This document shows positions 7,450 to 16,393 of a stretch of DNA of 64,000 nt, piece after piece. Positions within the stretch are counted from its first letter, which is position 1. Every line of letters begins with the position of its first letter. Source of the stretch: an uncultured Gammaproteobacteria bacterium. Lineage in GTDB: Bacteria > Pseudomonadota > Gammaproteobacteria > HK1. The position numbers were made by a program, and so were the translations under genes. Location: contig OY282378.1 in assembly GCA_958295835.1 (NCBI GenBank), positions 4,303,694-4,367,693 on the forward strand, written 5' to 3'. A model generated the notes under the pieces. That model saw only the letters and a program-made list of their open reading frames with translations. It searched no databases and was not told where the DNA came from.

Positions 7450-8757
7450 TCACCCGCGTCCGACGCACGTGTACTCGAACCCCAGGGCGCGCATCTGGTC
7501 CGGCTCGTAGACGTTGCGCAGATCGATGAACACCCTCCCCCGCATCCGCCGTTTCACTTCCTCGAGATCGAGGCCGCGGTACACGTTCCACTCCGTGAGC
7601 AGCACGACGGCGTCGGCGCCGTCGAGGGCTTCCCAGACGTCCTCGACGTACTCGACCGAATCGGGCAAGAGGGCCTTCGCCTCCGGGATACCCCGTGGGT
7701 CCGTCGCCCGAACCCGCGCACCCCTCTCGACGAGAGGAGGAAGGATCGCCAGCGCGGGGGCGTCGCGCATGTCGTCGGTATCCGGCTTGAAGGTCAGTCC
7801 GAGCACTGCGATCACCTTCCCGGCCTCATCCCCGCCGAGCGCGCCGCGGATCTTGGCGGCCATCCGGGCGCGTTGCGCCGCGTTGACCTCGACCACGGAC
7901 TCGACGATCCGGCTGGGCGATCCGCACTCCTGCGCGGTGCGCACCAGGGCGAGGGCGTCCTTGGGGAAGCAGGAGCCTCCGTACCCGGGCCCCGGGTGCA
8001 GGAACTTGCGTCCGATGCGCCCGTCGAGCCCCATGCCGCGCGCCACGTCGTGCACGTCGGCGCCCAGCGCCTCGCACAGCGCCGCCATCTCGTTGATGAA
8101 GCTGATCTTCGTCGCGAGGAAGGCGTTGGCGGCGTATTTGACGAGTTCCGCCGTCTCCAGGTCCGTGACGACGATCGGGACCTCGATGAGGTTCAGCGGC
8201 CGGTACAGCGCGCGCAGCCGGGCCTCGGCCCGGTCGCTCTCGACACCGATGACGATCCGGTCGGGGTGCGTGAAATCGGAGATCGCCGCGCCTTCGCGGA
8301 GGAACTCCGGGTTCGAGGCGACGTCGAAGTCCGCCTCCGGGTTGAGCTCCGCCACGATCCGCGCGACCTGCCGCGCGGTGCCCACTGGAACGGTGGACTT
8401 GTCCACGATGACGCTGTAGCCGCGCAGGAAGGGCGCGATCCGGCGGGCCGCGTCGTATACGAAGGACAGGTCCGCGTGCCCGTCCCCGCGGCGCGACGGC
8501 GTTCCCACCGCGATGAAGATCAGCTCCGCGCCGCCGACGGCCTCCTCGAACCCGGTGGTGAAGCGCAGCCGCCCCTGCCCGACGTTGCGGGCGACGAGCT
8601 CGTCGAGACCGGGCTCGTAGATGGGGATCCGGCCCTCCTCGAGCCGGGCGATCTTCGCCGCATCGACGTCGATGCAGGTCACCGAGGCGCCGAACTCGGA
8701 GAAGCACGCCCCGGAGACGAGGCCGACGTAGCCCGAGCCGATCATCGCGATGTTCAT
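7450..8757 (-). CDS. ugd: UDP-glucose 6-dehydrogenase
   Basis: 435-residue NAD-dependent enzyme that oxidises UDP-glucose twice to UDP-glucuronate. It has the Rossmann motif GSGYVGLVSGACFSEFG at the start, the catalytic cysteine block GPGYGGSCFPKDALAL (about residue 260), and LGLTFKPDTDDMRDAP in the C-terminal NDP-sugar domain. Start ATG at 8757 gives the canonical N-terminus MNIAMIGSGYVG. Next to galU (substrate supply) and a UDP-glucuronate 4-epimerase-type gene (product use). Confidence 0.97.
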   Translation of the reverse strand: MNIAMIGSGYVGLVSGACFSEFGASVTCIDVDAAKIARLEEGRIPIYEPGLDELVARNVGQGRLRFTTGFEEAVGGAELIFIAVGTPSRRGDGHADLSFVYDAARRIAPFLRGYSVIVDKSTVPVGTARQVARIVAELNPEADFDVASNPEFLREGAAISDFTHPDRIVIGVESDRAEARLRALYRPLNLIEVPIVVTDLETAELVKYAANAFLATKISFINEMAALCEALGADVHDVARGMGLDGRIGRKFLHPGPGYGGSCFPKDALALVRTAQECGSPSRIVESVVEVNAAQRARMAAKIRGALGGDEAGKVIAVLGLTFKPDTDDMRDAPALAILPPLVERGARVRATDPRGIPEAKALLPDSVEYVEDVWEALDGADAVVLLTEWNVYRGLDLEEVKRRMRGRVFIDLRNVYEPDQMRALGFEYTCVGRG

Positions 8758-8848
8758 CGGGCATCACTCCTGGCCCGACGGCATTCTGGCCGGGAGAATG
8801 TTCATGAACTTCTTCGACACTCTGTATGAAATCCGATCGCCAAGGGAG

Positions 8849-10135
8849 CTACAGCCGCCGGAGATCGACCCCGCCGGGGCAGGCTGTCCGGTCGAGCACG
8901 CCCTTCACGTCGATGACCGCCCCCCGCGCGCCGCGCAGGAGGGCCGTGACCCCGGCCCAGCTCCCGGCGATGAACTCGTCATGGGCGACGGCCAGGATCA
9001 CCGCGTCGGCCGGGCGCAACGCTTCGGCCGCGGTGATCTCGACCCCGTACTCGCGGCGTGCTTCCTCCGGATCGGCACGAGGATCGTGCACCTGGACGTC
9101 CAGTCCATAACCCTCCAGCTCGCGCACGACGTCGATCACCCGCGTGTTGCGCAGATCGGAGACGTTCTCCTTGAACGTGAACCCGAGCACCGTCACCACC
9201 GCTTCGCGCATCTCGGCGCCGCGCCGGACCAGGGCCTTCACGGCCTGCCCGGCGACGTGGGCGCCCATCCCGTCGTTGATGCGCCGGCCCGCGAGGATGA
9301 CCTGCGGGTGGTAGCCCAGCACCGCCGCCTTGTGCGTCAGGTAGTAGGAATCGACCCCGATGCAGTGTCCGCCGACGAGGCCGGGGGCGAAGGGGTGGAA
9401 GTTCCACTTGGTGCCGGCGGCAGCGAGCACGTCGCGGGTGTCGATGCCCATCCGCCCGAAGATCAGGGCCAGCTCGTTCATGAGAGCGATGTTGAGGTCG
9501 CGTTGCGTGTTCTCGATGACCTTCGCCGCCTCCGCCACCCGGATCGACGCGACGCGGTGGACGCCCGCGCTCACCACCGACTCGTACACATCGGCGACCA
9601 CTTCGAGGGTCGCCGCGTCCTGCCCGGCCACGATCTTCTGGATCCGGGTGAAAACGTGCTCCCGGTCGCCGGGGTTGATGCGCTCCGGCGAGTAGCCCAC
9701 CGTGAAGTCCGTCCCGCACGCGAGCCCCGACGTCGCTTCGAGCACCGGGACGCAGTCCTCCTCCGTCGCTCCGGGGTAGACCGTCGATTCGAACACCACG
9801 ACGTCGCCCGCCTTGAGCCGCCGGCCCACGGTGCGCGCGGCGCCGAGGAGCGGACGGAGATCCGGCCGGTGGGTCTCGTCCACCGGGGTCGGCACCGTCA
9901 CGATATGGAAGTCCGCCTCCCGCAACGCCTCCGCGTCGCTCGTGAAGCGCACGCCGGCCGCGGCGAGCTCGGCCGGCCCGACCTCGCGGTTGCGGTCCAC
10001 CCCCCGGCGCAGCTCCTCCACCCGGGCGGCGTCGACGTCGAAGCCGATGACGCGCGACCGTTCCCCGAACGCGACCGCCACCGGCAGCCCGACGTATCCG
10101 AGCCCGATGACCGAGATGGCCCGACCGTGCCCCAT
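8849..10135 (-). CDS. UDP-N-acetylhexosamine 6-dehydrogenase (TviB/WbpO type)
   Basis: 428-residue nucleotide-sugar dehydrogenase. N-terminal Rossmann GLGYVGLPVAVAFGE; catalytic-site block VGGHCIGVDSYYLTH with the conserved Cys; FTFKENVSDLRNTRV in the C-terminal domain. The HCIGVDPYY-type block and YSPERINPGD place it with Vi-antigen TviB and WbpO, which act on UDP-GlcNAc or UDP-GalNAc, rather than with Ugd. It would make an N-acetylhexosaminuronate precursor for capsule or O-antigen. Its ATG shares one base with the stop of the epimerase gene, so the two are translationally coupled. The exact substrate cannot be read from sequence. Confidence 0.9.
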   Translation of the reverse strand: MGHGRAISVIGLGYVGLPVAVAFGERSRVIGFDVDAARVEELRRGVDRNREVGPAELAAAGVRFTSDAEALREADFHIVTVPTPVDETHRPDLRPLLGAARTVGRRLKAGDVVVFESTVYPGATEEDCVPVLEATSGLACGTDFTVGYSPERINPGDREHVFTRIQKIVAGQDAATLEVVADVYESVVSAGVHRVASIRVAEAAKVIENTQRDLNIALMNELALIFGRMGIDTRDVLAAAGTKWNFHPFAPGLVGGHCIGVDSYYLTHKAAVLGYHPQVILAGRRINDGMGAHVAGQAVKALVRRGAEMREAVVTVLGFTFKENVSDLRNTRVIDVVRELEGYGLDVQVHDPRADPEEARREYGVEITAAEALRPADAVILAVAHDEFIAGSWAGVTALLRGARGAVIDVKGVLDRTACPGGVDLRRL

Positions 10136-11145
10136 CAGCAGACCCCGTAGAACGCCCTGTACCAGTCCACGAAGCGCCGGACCCCGACTTCGACCGGCGT
10201 GCTTGGCCGGTAGCCGAAGTCCCTCGCCAGATCACCGACGTCCGCCAGCGTGTCGGGGACGTCGCCGGGCTGCAGGGGCAGGAGATTCCTCTTCGCCTTC
10301 CGGCCCAGGCACGCCTCCAGCACCTCGATGTAGCGCTCCAGCGCCACGCACTCGCCATTGCCGATATTGTAGATCCGGTGCGGCGCGGCGCTGGTGGCCG
10401 GGTCGGGCGACTCCCCGCGCCAGCTCCCGTCCGGGGCCGCGGGCCGATCGATCACCCGGACGATGCCCTCGACGATGTCATCGACGTAGGTGAAGTCCCG
10501 GTGGTGCCGGCCGTGGTTGAACACGTCGATGGGGCGGCCTTCGAGGATGTTGCGGGTGAACAGGAACAGCGCCATGTCGGGACGGCCCCACGGTCCGTAG
10601 ACGGTGAAGAACCGCAATCCGGTCGCGGGGAGTCCGAACAGGTGGCTGTAGCAGTGGGCCATCATCTCGTTGGCCTTCTTGCTGGCCGCGTAGAGCGACA
10701 GCGGATGGTCGACGTTGTGCCGCTCCGAGAACGGCAGGGTCCGGTTGGCGCCGTACACGGAGCTCGAGGATGCATAGACGAGGTGGGCGACACGATGGCG
10801 ACGGCATCCTTCGAGGACGTTGACGAAGCCGGCGAGGTTGGTGTCGACGTAGGCGTGAGGGTTCTCCAGCGAGTACCGGACGCCGGCTTGCGCGGCGAGG
10901 TTGACGACCGCTTCGGGCCGTTCGCGCGCGAAGATCTCCGCGACCGCCGCGCAGTCCGTGACGTCGGCGCGCACGTCGCGGAAGCGTGGGAACGCCCGGG
11001 TCCGGTCGAGCCGCGCCTGCTTGAGAGCGACATCGTAGTACGGATCGAGATTGTCGATGCCCACGACCTCTTCGCCACGCTCAAGCAGGCGAAGCGCGAG
11101 CGCGGCGCCGATGAATCCGGCCGCCCCGGTGAGAAGAACCTTCAT
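10135..11145 (-). CDS. NAD-dependent nucleotide-sugar 4-epimerase (UDP-glucuronate epimerase type)
   Basis: 336-residue extended short-chain dehydrogenase/epimerase. GAAGFIGAALALRLL binds NAD at the N-terminus; SSSSVYG and YAASKK provide the catalytic Ser/Tyr/Lys. Segments NLDPYYDVALKQARL, GPWGRPDMALFLFT and NHGRHHRDFTYVDD are typical of bacterial UDP-glucuronate 4-epimerases (LspL/CapI). It fits the neighbouring ugd, whose product UDP-GlcA it would turn into UDP-GalA. First gene of the operon; an AGGAG lies 14 nt before the ATG, rather far for a ribosome binding site. Confidence 0.9.
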   Translation of the reverse strand: MKVLLTGAAGFIGAALALRLLERGEEVVGIDNLDPYYDVALKQARLDRTRAFPRFRDVRADVTDCAAVAEIFARERPEAVVNLAAQAGVRYSLENPHAYVDTNLAGFVNVLEGCRRHRVAHLVYASSSSVYGANRTLPFSERHNVDHPLSLYAASKKANEMMAHCYSHLFGLPATGLRFFTVYGPWGRPDMALFLFTRNILEGRPIDVFNHGRHHRDFTYVDDIVEGIVRVIDRPAAPDGSWRGESPDPATSAAPHRIYNIGNGECVALERYIEVLEACLGRKAKRNLLPLQPGDVPDTLADVGDLARDFGYRPSTPVEVGVRRFVDWYRAFYGVC

Positions 11146-11490
11146 GGGAGCGGTCGAATCTCCTGGCGAATCCGGTGCCCGGCCTTCTCAACGTTCCCCA
11201 TGGCTCGAATCCGGACGGTGTCGGTATGTCTTACCGGGCGAAAGATATATTGTTTTTCAAAGGATTGGAGTTGTCGCAAGGCCACCGGATGTCAAGCCCT
11301 TTCCACCTGACGGCGGGATTGGCCGGAGTGTTGGAATTGCCGGAGAAGCCGGCTGCGGCCGATGTTCGCACCATCGAGCCGGGCACGGAACCGATAAGGT
11401 ACCACGACGAACACGACTCGATACCGCGGGCCATGCTGCGAACTGACAAGCCGTACACGGCGGTCGGATGCCGTCTGCACGATTTGCCCC
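11146..11490. other. Intergenic region without recognisable gene
   Basis: About 345 bp between the UDP-sugar operon and the decayed peptidase. It is locally AT-richer (GATATATTGTTTTTC near 11240-11262) than its surroundings, so it may hold the operon promoter, but no good -35/-10 pair at proper spacing was found. Short open frames here have no family resemblance. Confidence 0.4.
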
Positions 11491-12093
11491 TCACCGTAAT
11501 CGTAGTCCGGACGTATGGCAGGCGACCTTGTCACGGGTATCGGCGGGAGTCAGCAGGTAGCGGAGGTTGGATTCGGGTTCGTCGAACCCCGCCACCAGCC
11601 GAGCGGCCGGCACGCCGGCGCGGGCAAAGTTGTAGTGGTCGGAATTGGCCATGAGCGGCCGATGGGCCCCGAGACTGACGCCATGCATCGCCGCGCGCTC
11701 CACAAGCCACGTCTCCAGCTCGGGAAACTCGCTGGTCAGGACCGTCAGGTTGGCGCTACCGGCGACGGAGTCGAGGTTGAGGTTGAGCCGTATCGCCGCA
11801 CGTTCCTCCTCTGTGATTCCGTCAACATAGGCGGCCGAGCCGGCCAGCGCCCATTCCTCGAGGCTGAACAGGGCGATCCGGAGCCCGCATTCGAAATCCG
11901 CGATCTGCGGCGCAAGCTCGGCGGCGACTGCCAGCACTGCGGCGAGCCCGGTGCCGTTGTCCATGGCGCTCTCGGCCAGATGGTGGCCGTCGATGTGGGC
12001 CGACAGCACGACCCGTTCGGGCCCCTTTCCGGGGAGGTCGAGGATGAGATTGTCGGTGTGGCGCGGCACCTGGTCGGCGGCGATGCGCAGATC
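11491..12093 (-). pseudogene. M28-family zinc aminopeptidase, internal fragment
   Basis: About 190 residues of an M28 (aminopeptidase S/Y-like) catalytic domain. The zinc-site blocks are present: SAHIDGHHLAESAMDNGTG, SLEEWALAGSAAY, LNLDSVAG and MANSDHYNFARAG. The N-terminal third of a normal M28 protein is missing: at about 12093 the frame runs straight into a transporter fragment on the other strand. The C-terminus breaks off after TPADTRDKVA, where homologues continue for another 30-50 residues. No proper start codon with ribosome binding site is seen. Read as a decay product, it belongs with the transporter and amidohydrolase remnants nearby. Confidence 0.75.
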
Positions 12094-12311
12094 CGGAGGT
12101 CGACGAACTCCTGGCCAAGGCGCGTTCGCTGATCGACTTCGACACGCGCAAGAAGCTCTACGACCGCGTCCAGGAGATCCTTTACCACGAAGGCCCGACG
12201 GCGGTGCCGTACTTCAAGAACTATGTCTCCGCGGTGCGCAAGGAGGTCAGGAACTACAAGCTGATCCCCGTCCAGTACGTGGATCTGCGCGACACCTGGG
12301 TCGAGAAGTAG
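12090..12311 (+). pseudogene. Peptide ABC transporter substrate-binding protein, C-terminal remnant
   Basis: Last 73 codons of a family-5 solute-binding protein (DppA/OppA/DdpA type), reading DPEVDELLAKARSLIDF, then RKKLYDRVQEILYHEGP and ending VQYVDLRDTWVEK before TAG. There is no start codon; the remaining 400 or so codons are gone, and the fragment abuts an M28 peptidase fragment on the opposite strand at 12090. It lies 136 bp upstream of two damaged permease genes, the normal order in dipeptide transporters. Confidence 0.75.
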
Positions 12312-12447
12312 ACGAGTCCGGACCGGAGCCGAGGCGGGGGCGCCGAGGTCCCCCCTCCGCCCCCGGTTCCAGGACCGGCGGACCTCCCGGGGCGGACGCC
12401 GCCCAGGACCGCCCCGGGACCGCTCCCGGACAGCCCTCGCATAGCCC

Positions 12448-13397
12448 ATGTTCCGATACCTGATCCTTCGGCTGTGGCTGCTGGCCGTCACCCTGGTCGG
12501 CGTCTCGCTGCTCATCTTCGTCATCCTCCAGATCCTTCCGGGGGACGCGGTCGACGTCCTGCTCCAGAACTGGGTGTCGGACACCGGCGCGGAGTTCGAG
12601 ACCCTGCGCGCCCAACTGGGCCTCGACCGGCCCTGGTACGCGCAGTACTTCGGCTGGCTGTGGGATGCGATACGCGGCGACCTCGGCCGCAGCTTCTCAT
12701 GGACGCACCCGTCGCCCCGATCATGGTGGAGCGGCTGTTCTTTTCGCTCCGCCTGGCGATCCCGGCGCTCCTCATCGCCGTGGTGCTGAGCCTGGTGCTC
12801 GGCGTCGTCGCCGCGGTCCGGCCCAACGGCTGGGTCGACTCGGCGGTCACCGTGTGCACCCTGACCGAGGTGTCGGTGCCGGCCTTCATCTCCGGCTCCC
12901 TGTTCATCCTGATCTTCGCGGCGTGGCTCGGCTGGTTCCCCTCCACCGCCTCGCTCAGCGAGGGCGAGGGGTTCTTCCACTGGGCCTACGTGCTGGCCAT
13001 GCCGATCACGGTGCTGGTGATCGAAGCGCTGGCCCACATCACCCGCATCACGCGGTCGTCGATGATCGAGGTGCTGAAGACGCCCTACGTGCGCACCGCG
13101 CGGCTCAAGGGCCTGCCCCGGCAGCTCGTGCTGTTCAAGCACGCGCTGCGCAACGCCATGCTGCCCACCGTCACCGTCATCGCCTTCAACATCGGCTGGA
13201 TGCTGGGCGGCGTGGTGCTGGTCGAGCAGGTGTTCAGCTATCCCGGGCTCGGCAGCCTGGTGCTGTTCTCCATCGAGCAGCGCGACCTGCCGCTTCTGCA
13301 GGCCAGCATGTTCATCGTCGCCGCCGCCTACTGTGTCGCCAACATGCTGGCCGACCTCACCTACGCGCTGCTGGACCCCCGTATCCGGTACTCCTGA
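12448..13397 (+). pseudogene. Peptide ABC transporter permease (DppB type), frameshifted
   Basis: Inner-membrane permease of a di/oligopeptide importer, broken by an apparent single-base deletion near 12703. The first frame reads MFRYLILRLWLLAVTLVG to GDLGRSFSW; the sequence then continues in another frame with APVAPIMVERLFFSLRLAI through to LLDPRIRYS. Restoring one base would give a normal 316-residue protein with six membrane spans, including the conserved EAA-loop region YVRTARLKGLP. The damage may be real or a sequencing error, but the downstream partner is also broken in ways an error cannot explain. Confidence 0.8.
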
Positions 13398-13406
13398 GGC
13401 TCGGGC

Positions 13407-13921
13407 ATGAGCAACAGCGCGGTCACCGCCGCCAACGTCGAAACCGCGAACATCGTGGTCAGGAAGCCGCGCCGCGTTCCCTTGAGCCTGATCATCGGCG
13501 ACGGCATCGTCGCCTTCTTCCTATCGCGATGTCCTTTCCGGGTCTGCCGCTGGCGATGCTGGTGGTTGCGGCGCTCGGCGCGAACGAGGTCAACGCGATG
13601 ATCTCCATCGGCATCGTATTCGTGCCGAAGGTCGCACGGGTGGTGCGAAGCGCCACGCTCGGCCTGCGCCACGTGCAGTTCGTCGAGGCGGCGCAGATGC
13701 GCGGCGAGAGTCGCCGGTTCATCATCTTCAGCGAGATCCTGCCCAACATCTGGCCACCGATCATCGTCGAGACCTGCATCCGCCTCAGCTACGCGGTGCT
13801 CCTGGTGGTCTCGCTCAGCTACCTCGGCCTCGGCGCCCAACCACCTGCTCCCGACCGGGGACTGATGATCGCCAAGGAACGTGCTTTCATGGTCACCGCG
13901 CCCCAGGAGCCTGCGCCGTAG
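13407..13921 (+). pseudogene. Peptide ABC transporter permease (DppC type), internally deleted
   Basis: Remnant of the second permease. The N-terminus MSNSAVTAANVETANIVVRK to GDGIVAFFL is followed after about 15 bases by sequence in another frame that belongs to the second half of the protein (SFPGLPLAMLVVAALG, AQMRGESRRFIIFSEILPN, SLSYLGLGAQPPAP). Roughly 90-100 residues are missing between, and the C-terminus stops at FMVTAPQEPAP where homologues have one more membrane span. Together with the frameshifted partner and the missing binding protein, the transporter is dead. Confidence 0.8.
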
Positions 13922-14065
13922 AAAATATCGCGGCGGCACAACCCGCCCATACGTTGCCTGAAATAAAATTTTCCGCGTGATTTCTCATTTCAAGGCACTC
14001 TCATACACGAAAAAGCGACTCAAAACGGGTCATTTTCTTCCATGAATCTTCTGCGGCGCAGGCTC

Positions 14066-14728
14066 CTAGGTCTCCGGATGGGGAATGGCGTCGGGATCGA
14101 CTGCGCGCCGGACGTAGAGATCGATCTGCGGGCGGTACACCTCCCACAGAAAGCGCAGCTCGGCCAACGGGTTGCGATCGAATTCGACCCTGAGATCGAC
14201 CAGCGGGAACGGGTGCTCGTGCACCACCAGGAGGGCCGCCGACTTGATCTGCCTGAGCTCTCCGCCCGCCGCCTCACCGGCCTCCAGCCCGCGCACCAGG
14301 CGTTCCGCCAAGTGTTCGCCGGGCGCGGCCTCGAAGGCGTCCACCATCGCCTGGGGCACACTGTCGTTGCGCACGATGTTGCCGATGGCGCAGCTCGACG
14401 TACCCTCGGCGGCGTTGTGGATCGAGACGATACGGTCGCCGTGGAAGAACGCGGTGCCGCCCTCCCGGTCGATCACCGCGAGCTGGCGCCAGGCGATGGT
14501 CGGGTTGCCCCCGACCAGGGCATCCACCGTCTCCTGCGCCGGCCTGCCGGCCTCCAGCAGGTCGAGAGCCTTGGGTCCCAGGGTCGGATCGGTGCGATGC
14601 TGCGTCAACACCGCGCCAACGCCGGCGCGGGCGTACGGACAACGCGAACCGACGCCGATGCTGGAGGTGGTCACCGCGGCACCGAACATGCCGGTGCACC
14701 TGCACATCCCGACCAATGAGAACGTCAT
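14066..14728 (-). CDS. DUF1028 family protein
   Basis: 220-residue member of the DUF1028 family (Ntn-hydrolase-like fold, function unknown). The N-terminus is MTFSLVGMCRCTGMFGAAV followed by TTSSIGVGSRCPYARAGVGA and TQHRTDP, close to the family consensus. DUF1028 genes commonly sit beside RidA genes and peptide/amino-acid catabolic genes, and here a triple-RidA gene ends 16 bp upstream on the same strand. It appears intact despite lying inside a region of decayed genes. Specific function not assignable. Confidence 0.85.
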   Translation of the reverse strand: MTFSLVGMCRCTGMFGAAVTTSSIGVGSRCPYARAGVGAVLTQHRTDPTLGPKALDLLEAGRPAQETVDALVGGNPTIAWRQLAVIDREGGTAFFHGDRIVSIHNAAEGTSSCAIGNIVRNDSVPQAMVDAFEAAPGEHLAERLVRGLEAGEAAGGELRQIKSAALLVVHEHPFPLVDLRVEFDRNPLAELRFLWEVYRPQIDLYVRRAVDPDAIPHPET

Positions 14729-14744
14729 ATCGAGACCTCGAGGT

Positions 14745-16031
14745 TCAGCCCTGGATGACGGCGACCACGTCGACCTCGACCAGGATCTCGGGTCGTGCGA
14801 AGCCGTCGACGATCAGCCCGGTGCCGCACGGATGTACCCCCTTCAGGTGCCGGCCGATGGCGCGGTAGATGGCCTCGCGGTGGGCGCGGTGCAGGATGAA
14901 GGTGTGGATCTTGCAGATGTCGCCGAGCGACGCCCCGGCCTCCTCCAGCAGCATGGTGATGTTCTTCATCGCCTGGTCGGCCTGGGCCGCGGGGTCGCCC
15001 GGGAACGGGAACTCGTCGTCCAGGGTGGTGCCGGTCTGGCCGCGCAGGTGGACGACGTTGCCGGCTCGCACCGACTTGCAGAACCGCATACCGAGCTTCT
15101 GGCCGTCCTTGTAGACCTCGTCGGTATGAAACCGATGCAGGCGCCGGTGCGGCGTACCCCTGCTCCTGATGATCGCCAAGTCGATCTCGAACAGGATCTC
15201 GGGCCGGGCGAACCCGCGCATGATGAGACCGGTCGAGCAGGGGCAGGTGTCGCCGAAGTGCCTGCCGATGGTCTGGTAGACGGCCTCGCGGTAGGCGCGG
15301 TCGCCGATGTAGATCCGGGTCTTCATCACGTCGTCGAACCCGGACCCCGCTTCCGCGAGCAGCACGCGGGCATTCTTCATCGCCTGGTCCGCCTGGGCGG
15401 TGGCGTCGGCGACGGTGAAGCCCGTGCCATGCATGGTCCGGCCGTCGAACTCGGCGCCGGTCTGGCCGCGCAGGAAGATCTCGTCGCCGGTATCGATCAG
15501 CCAGCAGGAGTCTCGATTGATCTCGCCCTGCCCGAACCAGTCCCGGGAGTTCATCGGCCGGTACTTCCTGTGCTCGCCGCTTGCGGGGATCACCGCCTCG
15601 ATATCGACTTCCACCTTCAATTCAGGGAGTGCCAACCCCTTGACGATCAGTCCGGTGCCGACCGTGTGGTTGCCGCGCAGGTGGTCGGCGACCGTCTTGT
15701 AGACCGGTACCCGGTAGGCAGGGTCGGTCAGATAGGTGGTGACCATGGTGACGTGGTCGAGACTGGAGCCCGCCTCCTCCAGCAGCACTCTGGCGTTCTC
15801 CATCGCCTGGTCGGCCTGGACCGCCGGATCGGCCGGATCGCGAAGCCTCTGGTCGAGGTCGAATCCGGTCTGGCCTCGAAGGAAGATGCGGTTGCCCGCC
15901 CGAACCGTCATGCACATGTCGTTGTCGTGACGACCGCCGGGGTAGACGTCGCGGGTATTGAACTTGCGGAACCGTTGGATCCTGATCGTCGCGCCCTCCC
16001 GATCGTCGCGGGCCGGTTCGACACCCGACAC
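14745..16031 (-). CDS. Protein of three tandem RidA (YjgF/UK114) domains
   Basis: 428-residue protein made of three RidA-like domains of about 130-140 residues each, instead of the usual single domain forming trimers. Each repeat has an N-terminal R-(K/P/L)-(F/M) segment, an (I/V)(F/H)LRGQTG block (three times), QADQAM(K/E)N, LLxEAG and a terminal E(V/I)D(I/L/V) strand. RidA enzymes hydrolyse reactive imines released by PLP enzymes. The Arg before Pro near each domain end is kept in domains 2 and 3 (GFARPEIL) but is Leu in domain 1 (LALPELK), so domain 1 may be structural. Start GTG at 16031 by N-terminal fit. Cotranscribed with the DUF1028 gene. Confidence 0.88.
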   Translation of the reverse strand: MSGVEPARDDREGATIRIQRFRKFNTRDVYPGGRHDNDMCMTVRAGNRIFLRGQTGFDLDQRLRDPADPAVQADQAMENARVLLEEAGSSLDHVTMVTTYLTDPAYRVPVYKTVADHLRGNHTVGTGLIVKGLALPELKVEVDIEAVIPASGEHRKYRPMNSRDWFGQGEINRDSCWLIDTGDEIFLRGQTGAEFDGRTMHGTGFTVADATAQADQAMKNARVLLAEAGSGFDDVMKTRIYIGDRAYREAVYQTIGRHFGDTCPCSTGLIMRGFARPEILFEIDLAIIRSRGTPHRRLHRFHTDEVYKDGQKLGMRFCKSVRAGNVVHLRGQTGTTLDDEFPFPGDPAAQADQAMKNITMLLEEAGASLGDICKIHTFILHRAHREAIYRAIGRHLKGVHPCGTGLIVDGFARPEILVEVDVVAVIQG

Positions 16032-16087
16032 CCGCCCTTTTCAGTCGTTGGAGACTAGACGAAAGTGCCCGTGAGCGGAATGCGGAA

Positions 16088-16228
16088 GTCGGACTCCCAG
16101 CAATTCCCGCCAACCCGGAAAGCTGCCGTGAAATCGCCGCGATTCGACGCTCGAACTGCCGGAGTATCCCCGAAATCAAGCTGGGGAACCGTACTTCGGA
16201 GGGTTAGCGGGAATTGCTGTCGGACTCC
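16088..16228. mobile_element. MITE-like element with 18-bp inverted repeats and 10-bp target duplication
   Basis: Non-coding element of about 121 bp. Terminal inverted repeats: AGCAATTCCCGCCAACCC at 16099-16116 and its near-exact reverse complement (17 of 18) at 16201-16218. The 10-mer GTCGGACTCC stands directly outside at both ends, 16088-16097 and 16219-16228, as expected for a target-site duplication. No transposase is inside, so it would need one supplied in trans. It sits between the triple-RidA gene and the decayed amidohydrolase. Confidence 0.75.
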
Positions 16229-16393
16229 GATGCTCGGTGGCCACCTCGGCGTCCGGTTGGGCCGGCGAGCGAGTTTCCGGTGCTCAGCCGGGCTCGGCGC
16301 GATACGGTGTCGTCCTTCGCCGCCTGCCGGCTCGCCCGCTGGGGCGAAGCACGCCCCCTTCCCTGGAACCGATACCCGATCGGAGTCACCGAG

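Noticed and set aside
11175..11654. 159-codon plus-strand frame upstream of the UDP-sugar operon
   Set aside because: No motif, poor start context, and its second half is antisense to the M28 peptidase fragment.
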